NCBI GenBank assembly: GCA_022486705.1
Contig: JAKVKC010000005.1
Coordinates: 34,753 to 98,752 of the forward strand
Reading direction: 5' to 3'
From: Solobacterium sp.
Lineage (GTDB): Bacteria > Bacillota_I > Bacilli_A > Erysipelotrichales > Erysipelotrichaceae
Length of the DNA: 64,000 bases
Under the pieces are notes generated by a model. It searched no databases. It was not told the origin of the DNA and worked only from the letters and a program-made list of their open reading frames with translations. The translations under genes were made by a program, and so were the position numbers. Shown one piece after another: positions 17,771 to 27,476 of the stretch. How positions within the stretch are numbered: the stretch's first letter is position 1; every line of letters begins with the position of its first letter.

Positions 17771-18865
17771 TCAATTCTTTCTGAAGAAGCCAGGAATAAC
17801 GTTCGTATCCTCTTCTTCCGCTCCGAAGGCAATGTCATCATCCTTCTCAGCAACTACACCAGCAGCAGGTTGGACCGCAGCAGGCTTGACTTCTTCCTTC
17901 TTATCAGCATCCTTCGCAGCTTCTGTCTTTGGCAGATCGAAGCCTGTTGCAATGACAGATACGATAATAGAATCACCGATCTTATCATTGATGGCAACAC
18001 CGAAGATGATATCAATATCATTGCCAGCAGCTTCACGGATGAAGTCAACAGCTTCACTTGCATCATAAGCGCTCATAGAAGCACCGCCGGTAACATTGAT
18101 GATTGCGCTCTTTGCACCGCTGATCGAAGCTTCAAGCAATGGGCACTGAATAGCACGATTCGCAGCTTCCTTTGCCTTATCCTCGCCATCCGCCATGCCG
18201 ATGCCGAATAATGCAGAACCCTGACCTTCCATTACAGACTTGATATCTGCAAAGTCAAGATTGATCATCGCAGGAACAGCGATCAGATCTGTAATTGTCT
18301 GAACACCCTGACGCAGAATATTATCTGCTTCCTTAAATGCATCTTCAAATGGGATATGTCCAATGACTTCCAAGACCTTATTATTGGAAATGATGATCAA
18401 AGAATCAACATATTCCTTCAGCTGATCCAAGCCCTGTTCAGACTGGACCATTCTTTTCTTGCCTTCAAAAGAGAACGGCTGGGTAACGATACCTACCGTC
18501 AGGCATCCAAGCTCCTTCGCAATCTTAGCGAATAATGGAGAAGCACCTGTTCCTGTTCCGCCGCCAAGTCCCGCTGTAAGGAACACCATATCGGCTCCTT
18601 CAATTGCTTTGCGGATCGAATCCTCAGATTCAACAGCAGCCTTGCGTCCATTGTCTGGATTTCCGCCGGCACCTAAGCCTTCTTTGCCTAATTGGATCTT
18701 GTTGGCAACAGGAGATACATCCAATGCCTGCAGGTCTGTATTTGCTACATAAAATTCAACGCCCTGTACGCCTTCCTGTACCATGCGGTTCACTGCATTG
18801 CTGCCAGCTCCGCCAATTCCGAACACCTTAATTTTCGCAATCTGGTTATACTCTAAGTCTGCCAT
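17771..18865 (-). CDS. ftsZ: Cell division protein FtsZ
   Basis: FtsZ is the tubulin-like GTPase that forms the division ring. The 364-residue protein has GIGGAGSNAVNRM near residue 15, the tubulin signature GGGTGTGASP near 106, and a C-terminal tail ending DTNVIPGFFRKN, the conserved peptide that binds FtsA and other partners, after a variable linker. It follows ftsA by 16 nt and is ended by a terminator. Confidence 0.98.
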   Translation of the reverse strand: MADLEYNQIAKIKVFGIGGAGSNAVNRMVQEGVQGVEFYVANTDLQALDVSPVANKIQLGKEGLGAGGNPDNGRKAAVESEDSIRKAIEGADMVFLTAGLGGGTGTGASPLFAKIAKELGCLTVGIVTQPFSFEGKKRMVQSEQGLDQLKEYVDSLIIISNNKVLEVIGHIPFEDAFKEADNILRQGVQTITDLIAVPAMINLDFADIKSVMEGQGSALFGIGMADGEDKAKEAANRAIQCPLLEASISGAKSAIINVTGGASMSAYDASEAVDFIREAAGNDIDIIFGVAINDKIGDSIIVSVIATGFDLPKTEAAKDADKKEEVKPAAVQPAAGVVAEKDDDIAFGAEEEDTNVIPGFFRKN

Positions 18866-18881
18866 TTCTTTATCCTCTCAA

Positions 18882-20153
18882 TTACTTCTTTCCCTCAAGG
18901 AATAAACCCTTCAGTTTATTTGTCAAAGTATCTTCTTTGCCATTTTCCTGCTTCTTTGAAGACTTCTCACGATACGATACAGCCTTCGTAAATGCATCCA
19001 TGTCCAAACTGTCATCAATGCTTCCTTCAATCGGCAGTTTATCCTGATATGCATAGAACAATCCAAGGCAGGCGGTCAGACCAGCATTTCTGCCTCCGAG
19101 TGTTTCCGGAATATAGCATGTTGTCTCAACCCCAAGGCGCTTCTGAACAAGCTCACAAAGACCCTGTGTCTCGCCACCCTCGCCTGTAATCATAACAGTT
19201 GTTTCACCGGCTTGCAAGATTGGAACACACGTTTTCTCAATCGAATTCAGCCATAGATCAATATTCGGAGCCAGGCAGTCAACGAGCTGCTGCTCATTGA
19301 TTGTCTTTGTCTCTTTGCCATCCGCCCAAATATAGACCGGATTCGTAGAACATACTTTCTGGTCAAGACGGGCACTGTATTTCATCAGTTCAACTGCTGT
19401 ATCGCTTGATATGCCATACGTGTCGCATACGGACGAAGCAATGGCGCCGATACCTGCAGGCATGACTGCTGCCGTAGCGAGCCGGCCGTTTTTAGCAAGG
19501 CCCAGTGTTGTAATACTGCGCTCAATTTTTAAGATAATTACCTGAGAATCTGTTTTCTGTTCGAACAGAGCAGCTTCTTTTCCTGCGGCATATACATCCG
19601 GGAAAATATCCAATACATTCAGTCCAGCATTTTCAACGCAGCTGACAAGATCAAACGACAGTTTGCGATCGGCGCAGAGCAGATCAATATCCACTGACAT
19701 CTGCGTGCAGTGCTCGCCCAATGGGATCCTTCTTGAAGATACTCCATTGACCGTGTACTTTATGCAAAGTGCCTGGATCAATGCATAGGACTCATCCAAT
19801 TTTGCGTTCTGTGCTTTCTTTACTGCTTCTCTGACATCCTGGATCGTAACGCACTGATCGATCCCCTTAATATCCACTGTTGACCTGACTGTGAATTTTC
19901 TGAAGCGATACGAAGGCATAGATAAAATCACCTTCTTAATATCCGCACCAATCATTTTCTTAGCATTGTCTGCTGCTGTTCTGATGGCCTGCGTCACTTC
20001 TGTTGGATTTTCAATTTCATTAAAAGATAAGCCGAAACATGGGACTTTCTCCACCTTAATAATATTAAATCTGGTATTAAAGAATTCCCCTACTACCAGG
20101 CGTACCTCATGGTCTGCCACTTCTACTGCAGCAAAGATCTGTTTATTGCTCAC
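18882..20153 (-). CDS. ftsA: Cell division protein FtsA
   Basis: FtsA is the actin-like membrane tether of FtsZ. The protein has the actin-type ATPase regions (AAVEVADHEVRLVVGE start; GIGAIASSVCDTYGI; TGEGGETQGL) and ends in a short amphipathic helix (TLTNKLKGLFLEGKK) that would insert in the membrane. I chose GTG at 20153 because AAAGGAG lies 8 nt upstream; the in-frame ATGs at 20177 and after lie before that ribosome-binding site. The sequence is divergent from model FtsA, but position next to ftsZ supports it. Confidence 0.9.
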   Translation of the reverse strand: MSNKQIFAAVEVADHEVRLVVGEFFNTRFNIIKVEKVPCFGLSFNEIENPTEVTQAIRTAADNAKKMIGADIKKVILSMPSYRFRKFTVRSTVDIKGIDQCVTIQDVREAVKKAQNAKLDESYALIQALCIKYTVNGVSSRRIPLGEHCTQMSVDIDLLCADRKLSFDLVSCVENAGLNVLDIFPDVYAAGKEAALFEQKTDSQVIILKIERSITTLGLAKNGRLATAAVMPAGIGAIASSVCDTYGISSDTAVELMKYSARLDQKVCSTNPVYIWADGKETKTINEQQLVDCLAPNIDLWLNSIEKTCVPILQAGETTVMITGEGGETQGLCELVQKRLGVETTCYIPETLGGRNAGLTACLGLFYAYQDKLPIEGSIDDSLDMDAFTKAVSYREKSSKKQENGKEDTLTNKLKGLFLEGKK

Positions 20154-20188
20154 CGTGAAGTCTCCTTTCATCATCAAATATATGAATT

Positions 20189-20194
20189 ATTATA
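20189..20194 (-). promoter_or_regulatory. Candidate -10 box for ftsA-ftsZ
   Basis: A perfect TATAAT on the minus strand about 36 nt before the ftsA GTG. The -35 region is only a T-run, so support is partial. Confidence 0.4.
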
Positions 20195-20292
20195 CAACAT
20201 TTGTATTGTGAAAAAAATACGATTTTTTTAATATGTTCATAATTTATCGAAACATTGCATAGAATGCACGTCTGCCTTTATTCACAAAATTC

Positions 20293-20321
20293 TTGCAATT
20301 GTATTCTAGGCATGTTATCCT
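20293..20321 (+). promoter_or_regulatory. Promoter of rpmB
   Basis: TTGCAA (20293-20298), a 17-nt spacer and TATCCT (20316-20321) with a TGT extended -10 directly before it. Confidence 0.5.
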
Positions 20322-20354
20322 ATGAAAGCTTATTTGAGTGAAGGAGGTTATGGT

Positions 20355-20558
20355 ATGTCAAGAGTCTGTGCCGTATCCGGTAAGAAGGCGTTATCAGGAA
20401 ACAGACGTTCCCATTCACTGCGTGCAACACGCCGCAAGTGGGGAGTCAACCTGCAGAAAGTACATATGGTCATTGATGGCAAGCCGCAGACAGTTCGTGT
20501 CAGCGCTCGTGCGTTAAAGACATTGAAGTCTAAGAACGCCAAGGCAGTCAATGCTTAA
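20355..20558 (+). CDS. rpmB: 50S ribosomal protein L28
   Basis: L28 is a small basic protein of the large subunit. The 67-residue product begins [20 protein letters not shown] and has the family core [15 protein letters not shown] at 20355 is chosen because AAGGAGG lies just upstream of it; an earlier in-frame ATG at 20322 precedes that site and is rejected. It is the only rightward gene here, divergent from ftsA and convergent with thiN, as in many Bacillota. Confidence 0.96.
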   Translation: MSRVCAVSGKKALSGNRRSHSLRATRRKWGVNLQKVHMVIDGKPQTVRVSARALKTLKSKNAKAVNA

Positions 20559-20590
20559 AAAAAGATTTCCTGAAAGGGAAATTTTTTTTA
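20557..20590. terminator. Bidirectional terminator between rpmB and thiN
   Basis: A TTTCC/GGAAA stem extended by A-T pairs, with a 6-nt loop, is flanked by an A-run and a T-run. It serves rpmB rightward and overlaps the thiN stop leftward. Confidence 0.75.
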
Positions 20591-21202
20591 TTGTTCTTTA
20601 TCTTTTGACTGGATCATCAGTACAGTTCCGTGATGGATCGTAAAATGACCGACTGCCTGATTCAATTCATTGGATACTGTAAACAGATCTTTTTCTGTCA
20701 GATGGCAATGTGACAATGGATACTTGAATCCCTCTAAGGAGATTTCTGCTTCATCTTCGGTAAAGAAGCTGATATATGCATGATCTTCTTTTTTTATTTC
20801 GTATGTACCTGGGACAAAAGCTTCTGCTGTATTCTGTTCATCCTTTAAAATAACAAGACCTGGATGCTGATACGCTAAGCGCAGGTTGATCAGTGTATGA
20901 TCTGCTCTTCCGCCAAGCGATCCCAAGAAGATAATACGGTCATATCCTCTTTTTACAGCCTCATTGAAAGCAGCTTCGCTGTCCGTATCATCCTTGATCG
21001 GATTCAGCGATATGACTTCCGGAACATTTTCTATGATCTGCTGCATTTCCTGATCATTGACAGAATCAAAATCCCCGATAGCTAATTTTGTATGGATGCC
21101 ATGTGCAAGCAGAGCAAGCGTGCCTCTGTCAACACCGATATAATCCCCGGCGATCTGCGGAACAGCATCCGTCAGCTTCAATGCGATGACTGCAGTTGGC
21201 AT
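20588..21202 (-). CDS. thiN: Thiamine diphosphokinase
   Basis: This enzyme makes thiamine diphosphate from thiamine and ATP. The 204-residue protein carries the family motifs GVDRGT, AIGDFDSVN, KDDTDSEAA and LGSLGGRADHTLINL, and a C-terminal sandwich domain with TVSNEL. It is the last gene of the priA-to-thiN run and overlaps rpe by 25 nt; the ATG at 21202 has only a weak ribosome-binding site, so coupling is likely. Confidence 0.92.
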   Translation of the reverse strand: MPTAVIALKLTDAVPQIAGDYIGVDRGTLALLAHGIHTKLAIGDFDSVNDQEMQQIIENVPEVISLNPIKDDTDSEAAFNEAVKRGYDRIIFLGSLGGRADHTLINLRLAYQHPGLVILKDEQNTAEAFVPGTYEIKKEDHAYISFFTEDEAEISLEGFKYPLSHCHLTEKDLFTVSNELNQAVGHFTIHHGTVLMIQSKDKEQ

Positions 21203-21840
21203 AATGTTTGCACCGCTTTCCTGATATCATTCTTAAAAACATAGGATCCGGCGACCAAGACATCCGCACCGGCTTGGGCACAGAGCTTTCCTGTTTCAGC
21301 ATTGATGCCGCCGTCAACTTCGATCAAAGCACTGCTGTGATCTTCCTGCAGCATTTTCTTCAGCTGCTGAATGCGCGTACCTGCTTCCGTCATGAACTTC
21401 TGTCCGCCGAAGCCTGGCTCTACGCTCATGATAAGAAAAAGATCAAAATCATTTAGATACCGTCCAAGTTCTGTCACCGGTGTGCCCGGTTTGACAGACA
21501 ATCCGGCCTTGATGCCATGCGAGCGGATCTTTGCTGACAAGTCCTTTATTTTTTTCTCATCAGGAAGTGCCTCTTCATGAAAGGTAATGATGTCCGCGCC
21601 GGCATCTATAAAAATACCAGCAATCATCTGCGGATCATCGACCATGATATGGACATCTTTGGTCAGCGGTGAAATCCTCTCAAAGGCCTTCAGAATATCT
21701 GGCCCGAACGTGAGATTTTTTACAAAATGGCCATCCATGACATCAAAATGCATCCATTGTGCTCCGGAAGCATTCAGTTCTTCAATCTGTGATTTTGTAT
21801 CTGCATAGTTCAATGAAAGTACTGATGGAGAAACGATCAT
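21178..21840 (-). CDS. rpe: Ribulose-phosphate 3-epimerase
   Basis: Rpe interconverts ribulose 5-phosphate and xylulose 5-phosphate in the pentose phosphate pathway. The 220-residue TIM barrel begins VSPSVLSLNYADT and contains the signatures HFDVMDGHFVKNLTFGP, MSVEPGFGGQKF and EVDGGINAETG. It overlaps rsgA upstream by 4 nt and thiN downstream. Confidence 0.96.
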   Translation of the reverse strand: MIVSPSVLSLNYADTKSQIEELNASGAQWMHFDVMDGHFVKNLTFGPDILKAFERISPLTKDVHIMVDDPQMIAGIFIDAGADIITFHEEALPDEKKIKDLSAKIRSHGIKAGLSVKPGTPVTELGRYLNDFDLFLIMSVEPGFGGQKFMTEAGTRIQQLKKMLQEDHSSALIEVDGGINAETGKLCAQAGADVLVAGSYVFKNDIRKAVQTLCQLQSSH

Positions 21841-22700
21841 AAGTAGCGCTCCTTTCTTTCCTGGATCATCTGCATGATCTGGAGATAATCTTCATATCTG
21901 ACACGCGGGATATCTCCCCTCTCGACAGCATCTTTGACTGCGCATCCCGGTTCATTCTGATGGATGCAGTCATTAAAGCGGCACTGACCGAGATACGGCA
22001 GAAAATCCGGTACATAGGAAGCAAGTTCCTGTGCTGCAATATGCGAAAAGTCCAAAGAAGAGAACCCTGGCGTATCCGCGACCAGTCCGCCGGCGACCGG
22101 ATGCAGCTCATTATGCCGTGTTGTATGCTTTCCTCTGCCTAAAGCTTTGGAAGTCTCCTGTGTTGCCAAATGGAAAGAAGGTTCCAGTTCATTGAGCAGT
22201 GTGCTCTTGCCGGCTCCGGTCTGTCCTGTCAGGACAGAGATCTTTCCTTCCAGGATGCCTGCTAAAGAAGGATCCAAAGATCCTTTTCCAGTCCGAATGA
22301 CCTGCATCGGTCCTCTTTCATATTCCTCAATTCTTTTTTCAAAATCAGGTTCAATGCCAAGATCGCATTTTGTCACAACTAGCATCGGCTGGATCCCGCT
22401 TGACATGATCAGGACACTGAGGCGATCGATCAATGCGGGAGAAAAATCAGGCGACTTTACGCTCATAACGATCAATGCCTGATCGATGTTGGCGACCGAT
22501 GGACGGATCAGCTTATTTCTCCGCGGCAGGATCTTTTCTACCACCCAGCGATTATCCAGTCTGACTGCTTCAACCAGATCGCCGGCAGCCGGTTTCATCT
22601 GCATGCGGATCTTCCCGGTCAGGATCGCATCATAGCGATTTTCCTTATCGTCCATCAAAGTATATTCTTTTGAAATAATGCGTATTATTCTTGCAATCAT
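21837..22700 (-). CDS. rsgA: Ribosome small subunit-dependent GTPase RsgA
   Basis: RsgA is a circularly permuted GTPase that checks late 30S assembly. It has an N-terminal OB fold, permuted GTPase motifs (TKCDL, then GQTGAGKSTLLN, then ADTPGF) and a C-terminal zinc knuckle CRFNDCIHQNEPGC. ATG at 22700 (287 residues) with GGTGA just upstream is chosen over a frame extending into pknB. It lies 12 nt after pknB. Confidence 0.94.
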   Translation of the reverse strand: MIARIIRIISKEYTLMDDKENRYDAILTGKIRMQMKPAAGDLVEAVRLDNRWVVEKILPRRNKLIRPSVANIDQALIVMSVKSPDFSPALIDRLSVLIMSSGIQPMLVVTKCDLGIEPDFEKRIEEYERGPMQVIRTGKGSLDPSLAGILEGKISVLTGQTGAGKSTLLNELEPSFHLATQETSKALGRGKHTTRHNELHPVAGGLVADTPGFSSLDFSHIAAQELASYVPDFLPYLGQCRFNDCIHQNEPGCAVKDAVERGDIPRVRYEDYLQIMQMIQERKERYL

Positions 22701-22711
22701 TTTTTCACCGA

Positions 22712-24427
22712 TCAATAGTAATACAGCGTGACATAATTGCTGCCTTTCTGCGTATAGGATGTACCCGCAGCCGGACTGCATTCAATGACAACGCCGATCT
22801 TAAGCTTGTCCCGTTCTTCCTGCGACATATTCGAAATATCTCGATTGGAAGACCGTGCTGTTACACCCATCGCTTCCAATTCAGCAGTTGCTTCGGCAAC
22901 TGTTTTGCCAATAATATCTGTTGGGATCGTAACACTTGGATACGCGCTGCAGACCAAGGTGATCTGGGTCACCACATCTGGATCAAACAGCGTTCCCGCT
23001 GTCAGTCCTTCCTGCCGGATGATCGTGCCAGCTTTTTTATCACTGGCTTCTTCCTGCACCGTGATCTTCAGATACGGATATTTCGCACTCAGACTGTCTT
23101 TGACATCATCAATATTCTTGCCGGTATAATCCTGAACTTCGGCGCCGATGCCGCTGGATACGGTTACGGATACTTCCGACTTTTTATCGATCTCTGTATC
23201 TGCTGCCGGATCAGACGCTATGATCTGGCCCTTCTTTGTATCTTTTGTCAAAGTATAGGTAATATTCTCTGTATTGAGCACAAGAGTGTCTTTGTCCAAT
23301 GTATCCTGAGCCTCGGCAATCGTCATGCCCGAAAGATCCGGCACTTTAACAGTGCGCGGTCCCAATGTGACAACTCCGGACAGTACCATTGTAAAGAAGA
23401 TGGCGACAGCAGCAACAGCGCATAAGATCGTCACTAAGATCTTCATTGTCCTTTTATTCTTTTTCTGTTTTTCCAGATCATCTGTCTGATTCTTCGCTGT
23501 CATTTCGTGATCTGTATCTGCCGGTTGCAGTTCCATGCCTTCCAGGGTCTGTCTCTTCTGCTGCTCCGGCATTTTCAGGATCAGCTTCTTTTCGTTGCGC
23601 CGATCCGGACGCAGACATGTACTGATATCACGCAGCATTTCATCGCAGCTGCGGTATCTCTGTGCCGGCAGTTTGGCGGTCGCTCTGGTAATGATATTTT
23701 CAATTGACTGCGGTACGGTGTTATTCACTGCCCGGATATCCGGCATTGGATCGCGCATATGCTTCAGGGCGACCTGGACAGCCTGTTCTGCTTTGAACGG
23801 CACATCTCCGGCCAGCATCTCATACAGACAGATGCCCAATGCATAGATATCAGACTGAGGTGATGACGGCTCGCCTCTGGCAAGTTCTGGGGCCAGATAA
23901 TGGACAGAGCCCATGACATTGTTTGCCTGGGTCAGCTGCATCGCACCTTTCGCTGTAGCAATGCCAAAATCAAGGATCTTGATCGACCCATCCGCTTTCA
24001 CGATCACGTTCTGCGGCTTGATATCACGATGGATGATCCCTCTGCTGTGTGCTTCCGCAATAGCAGAGCACATCTGCTTCATAATATCGACAGCTTCTTC
24101 GTTCAGCAAAGGGCCGCGGGACTTGATCACCTGCTTCAGGGTCTGGCCAACGACATATTCCATAACGATATAGTGATGTCCCTTATAATCGCCGACATCA
24201 TAGATCTCAACGATATTCGGATGTGCCAAAGCAGCCGCAGCCTGTGCTTCTCTTTCAAAGCGCAGAATGCTGACGGCATCTGTATTCATTTCTGTACGCA
24301 GGACTTTGATCGCGACCTGACGGTTCAGGATCGTATCGATGCCTAAAAATACATCTGCCATGCCGCCCTTGCCCAGATGTGAAAGGACCTCATACCTGTT
24401 GGCAATAATATTTTTCTTCGACGTCAT
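22712..24427 (-). CDS. pknB: Serine/threonine protein kinase with PASTA domains
   Basis: This is a PrkC/PknB-type membrane kinase sensing muropeptides or lipid II. Residues ~10-275 form the kinase: glycine loop LGKGGMADVFLG, catalytic lysine in VAIKVL, HRDIKPQN and DFGIA. A basic juxtamembrane linker leads to one membrane segment at about 330-352, followed outside by three PASTA repeats to residue 571. It overlaps the prpC phosphatase gene by 4 nt, the standard antagonist pair. Confidence 0.95.
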   Translation of the reverse strand: MTSKKNIIANRYEVLSHLGKGGMADVFLGIDTILNRQVAIKVLRTEMNTDAVSILRFEREAQAAAALAHPNIVEIYDVGDYKGHHYIVMEYVVGQTLKQVIKSRGPLLNEEAVDIMKQMCSAIAEAHSRGIIHRDIKPQNVIVKADGSIKILDFGIATAKGAMQLTQANNVMGSVHYLAPELARGEPSSPQSDIYALGICLYEMLAGDVPFKAEQAVQVALKHMRDPMPDIRAVNNTVPQSIENIITRATAKLPAQRYRSCDEMLRDISTCLRPDRRNEKKLILKMPEQQKRQTLEGMELQPADTDHEMTAKNQTDDLEKQKKNKRTMKILVTILCAVAAVAIFFTMVLSGVVTLGPRTVKVPDLSGMTIAEAQDTLDKDTLVLNTENITYTLTKDTKKGQIIASDPAADTEIDKKSEVSVTVSSGIGAEVQDYTGKNIDDVKDSLSAKYPYLKITVQEEASDKKAGTIIRQEGLTAGTLFDPDVVTQITLVCSAYPSVTIPTDIIGKTVAEATAELEAMGVTARSSNRDISNMSQEERDKLKIGVVIECSPAAGTSYTQKGSNYVTLYYY

Positions 24428-25170
24428 GGACGATCCTCCCCAAGATCAATCAGTACAACGGTAATATTGTCATATCCCCCTGCATCCAAGGCTGCTTTTA
24501 CCAGTCTTCTTGCTTTCAATGACGGCTCTATATCATCATGCAGAATGATCTTCTTGATCAGTTCCAACGAAACGTATCCATGAAGTCCATCCGAGCAGAT
24601 CATAAATCCGCTTACTTTTTCATTATGTATATCAATATCTGAACGCACTGTCTCCCAAACGCCCAATGCATTTGTCAGTACATTTTTCTTTGGAAAATTG
24701 GCTGCTTCCTCTTTGCTCAGTTCCCCATGCATCAGCATATCATTGAGCAGCGAATGATCCATGGTCAGCTGTGTAAATTTATGGTCATCCGTCCAGGCAT
24801 ATGTTCTGCTGTCCCCGATATTGACGACAAGTCGGCCGACCGAAGTGATCATCACCCCGCAGAAAGTAGTCCCCATCCCCTTCAGCTGCGGATTCTCAAC
24901 ACCGTAGTTGAAGATCGCACTGTTGGCAATCGTCACATTGACCTGGATCCATCTCTTCGCTTCCTTAAGATCGCGGAATCCTTTTGTCTCCGAGAATTCC
25001 TTGGAGAAATGCGCCACTGCCATCCGGCTGGCAATATCCCCGCCCTTGTTGCCTCCGATACCATCCGCAACAATCGCAAAAATGTCACCGTTAACATTGG
25101 TCGCGATGACATAACTGTCCTGATTGGACTTTCGATGAAGTCCTTTATCTGTTATTCCATAGTATTTCAT
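24424..25170 (-). CDS. prpC: PP2C-family protein phosphatase
   Basis: This metal-dependent phosphatase reverses phosphorylation by the adjacent PASTA kinase. Motifs are DKGLHRKSNQDSY, VADGIGGNKGGDIAS, NIGDSRTYAW, ICSDGLHGYV and YDNITVVLIDL, which supply the metal aspartates. ATG at 25170 (248 residues) overlaps the rlmN stop by 4 nt and matches the family start; a longer frame from 25215 is rejected. Confidence 0.95.
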   Translation of the reverse strand: MKYYGITDKGLHRKSNQDSYVIATNVNGDIFAIVADGIGGNKGGDIASRMAVAHFSKEFSETKGFRDLKEAKRWIQVNVTIANSAIFNYGVENPQLKGMGTTFCGVMITSVGRLVVNIGDSRTYAWTDDHKFTQLTMDHSLLNDMLMHGELSKEEAANFPKKNVLTNALGVWETVRSDIDIHNEKVSGFMICSDGLHGYVSLELIKKIILHDDIEPSLKARRLVKAALDAGGYDNITVVLIDLGEDRP

Positions 25171-26213
25171 TCTGTCCGACTGCCCATTTCGTGCTTTGCC
25201 CGCAGCTGTCCGCATGCCGCATCAATATCTTCTCCATGTTTCGAACGAAGCGTTGCTTTCACGCCATGCTTCATCAGAATATCATAGAAATGCAGGGCCT
25301 TCTTTTCATTGGTCGTATGATATCCATTCTCATCAACTTCGTTGTAGGGGATCAGATTGACATATGCATTCATGCCGCGGATCAGATCCGCCAGCTGAAC
25401 CGCATGCTCGTCGGTATCATTCACATCATGAAGCAGAATATACTCAAACGTCAGACGGCGGTGATTGTCTTCACTGTACTTCTTCAGTGCATCCATCAGA
25501 CGATCCAATGGGTAGGCACGATCTACCGGCATCAGTTTCGCCCGCAGTTCATCATTCGGTGCATGCAGAGATACCGCCAGATTGTACTGATAATGGCCCT
25601 TGGCAAAATCATTGATGGCAGGAACAATGCCGCAGGTGGATATCGTAATATGTCTTGCGCCGATGGCAAGCCCATGATCGCTGTTGATGATCTCGCAGAA
25701 GCGCATGACATTGTCATAGTTGTCGAAAGGCTCGCCGGTCCCCATGATGACAATATTGTCAACTCTTCCCTGCACCGCATCCAGTTCTTTCTGGACATAC
25801 ATCACTTCGGCCGCCATTTCCCCAGCCGTCAGATCTCTCTGCTTTTTAAGCAGACCGCTGGCACAGAAGGAACATCCCATGTTGCAGCCAATCTGTGAAG
25901 AGACACATAAACTGTCGCCAAAATGGAAATGCATCAGGACTGCTTCTACCGAAGATCCATCCTGCATTTCAAATAGATATTTTGTCGTACCGTCCTTGGC
26001 AACCTGCCGGGTAAGCTCTTTCAATGGATCAAGGCAATAGTTCTCTTTCAATCTGTCGATCAAAGCAGCCGGCAGATCGCTCATCTCATCTAAAGAAGAG
26101 CAGCGCTTCTGATAAAGCCAGTGATAAATCTGCTTTGCCCGATACGGTTTCTGTCCATATTCTGCCAGAACTTCTTCCAGCATTTTTAAATTCAGATCAT
26201 AAATTGTTTGCAT
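25167..26213 (-). CDS. rlmN: 23S rRNA (A2503-C2) methyltransferase RlmN
   Basis: RlmN is a radical-SAM enzyme that methylates A2503 of 23S rRNA and A37 of some tRNAs. The 348-residue protein has the Cx3Cx2C motif in CNMGCSFCASG, the downstream GTGEPFDNYDNV and SLHAPND blocks, and a C-terminal Cys (DIDAACGQL) that acts as the methyl carrier. It is in the conserved rsmB-rlmN-prpC order. Confidence 0.95.
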   Translation of the reverse strand: MQTIYDLNLKMLEEVLAEYGQKPYRAKQIYHWLYQKRCSSLDEMSDLPAALIDRLKENYCLDPLKELTRQVAKDGTTKYLFEMQDGSSVEAVLMHFHFGDSLCVSSQIGCNMGCSFCASGLLKKQRDLTAGEMAAEVMYVQKELDAVQGRVDNIVIMGTGEPFDNYDNVMRFCEIINSDHGLAIGARHITISTCGIVPAINDFAKGHYQYNLAVSLHAPNDELRAKLMPVDRAYPLDRLMDALKKYSEDNHRRLTFEYILLHDVNDTDEHAVQLADLIRGMNAYVNLIPYNEVDENGYHTTNEKKALHFYDILMKHGVKATLRSKHGEDIDAACGQLRAKHEMGSRTE

Positions 26214-26250
26214 ATGCAGTTATTTTAACATAAATATGATGGCAGAACGT

Positions 26251-27468
26251 TCACATCTTCCGAAGTTTTGCCATAAAGAAACCATCGCCGCCATTTTCAA
26301 ACGGAAAGATCGTTTTTTCTTCTTCCAGCGAAAACTCTTTATGCATTTCTAAAAAGTGACTGACCTGTTCTTCATTTTCCTTTTTATTCAGTGTGCATGT
26401 ACTGTAGAGCAGAACGCCATTGCTTCTTGCATAAGCAGCTGCAGTATCCAGAATATCTCTCTGCACTTTGATGATCTCATCCAGATCTTCCGGTTTCAGA
26501 TGCAGGCGGATCTCTGGTTTATGGCGCAGGTCGCCCAAGCCGGAGCATGGCGCATCGACCAGAACACGATCAAAGGAATCCTTCCATGCCGGTTTCTCTA
26601 TGGCTGCATCATTGACCATGGCAGTGCAGATAGAAACACCTGTCTTCGCCATCAGCTCTTCGATCAGATGCGTTCTCTTCTCATACAGATCGCAGGCGAT
26701 CAGTTTTCCCTTGTTCTCCATGAACATGGCAATTTCCTGGCTCTTGGTGCCAGGAGCTGCACATACATCCAGTACATCCATGCCTGGATGCACATCCAGA
26801 TATCTGACTGTTTCTGCACTGTTGATATCCTGAATAACGACTTTTCCCTCCGCAAACATGCTGGTACGGCTGAGGATCCCTTCATAGATAAAACTGATAT
26901 CATTGAGGAACTTGATGCGGTCTCCCTTTTCAAGATCTTCTTTTTTGATCTTCAGCGTATTGATCCGTCCGAAAGCATACGGACGTTCCTGATCTTCCTG
27001 ACAAAGTTTCTTCGTGATCTCATTGCCATAATGCGACTCCCACATCTGAAGAAGCCACAGCGGATGACTGGTCTCAATGGACAGGCTCTTCAGATCATTG
27101 CCATGCGGAAAGACCTGTCCCCTTTTTTCAACATTGCGCAGGATCGCATTGACAAATTTCTTTTCATATTTTCCTGTCATCTCGACAGCTTCCGAAATGA
27201 CCGCGTAAGATGGCGTACCATCCAGATACTGCAGCTGATAGATGCTCATATCCAGCAGCAGTGCGATCTTTTTCTTCACGTGTCCTGAGGCATAGCTGCG
27301 CCATTGATATTCAAGCATGTCATAATTGCGGATCGTCCCATAGACAACTTCACTGATGAACGGCATATCTTTGCGGTCCATCTTGTTTTCTCTCATCAGC
27401 AGAGATGCATAGGCATCTTCCTGAAATACTCTCATCAGCACTTCCAATATATACTGTCTTGGCTTCAT
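26251..27468 (-). CDS. rsmB: 16S rRNA m5C967 methyltransferase RsmB
   Basis: RsmB makes 5-methylcytidine at position 967 of 16S rRNA. An N-terminal NusB-like domain is followed by a Rossmann methyltransferase domain with VLDVCAAPGTKS (SAM site), VDAPCSGLGDLR and STCTLNKKENE; the two Cys residues in PCS and TCT are the catalytic pair. The 405-residue length is near the usual ~440. In many Bacillota def and fmt lie between priA and this gene; here they are absent. Confidence 0.93.
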   Translation of the reverse strand: MKPRQYILEVLMRVFQEDAYASLLMRENKMDRKDMPFISEVVYGTIRNYDMLEYQWRSYASGHVKKKIALLLDMSIYQLQYLDGTPSYAVISEAVEMTGKYEKKFVNAILRNVEKRGQVFPHGNDLKSLSIETSHPLWLLQMWESHYGNEITKKLCQEDQERPYAFGRINTLKIKKEDLEKGDRIKFLNDISFIYEGILSRTSMFAEGKVVIQDINSAETVRYLDVHPGMDVLDVCAAPGTKSQEIAMFMENKGKLIACDLYEKRTHLIEELMAKTGVSICTAMVNDAAIEKPAWKDSFDRVLVDAPCSGLGDLRHKPEIRLHLKPEDLDEIIKVQRDILDTAAAYARSNGVLLYSTCTLNKKENEEQVSHFLEMHKEFSLEEEKTIFPFENGGDGFFMAKLRKM

Positions 27469-27476
27469 CTTTTCTC

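Noticed and set aside
22691..23425. 244-codon rightward frame opposite pknB
   Set aside because: Shadow of the PASTA region; no ribosome-binding site or recognisable family.
26356..27288. 310-codon rightward frame opposite rsmB
   Set aside because: Antisense shadow of a clear methyltransferase gene; no start signal or domain pattern.
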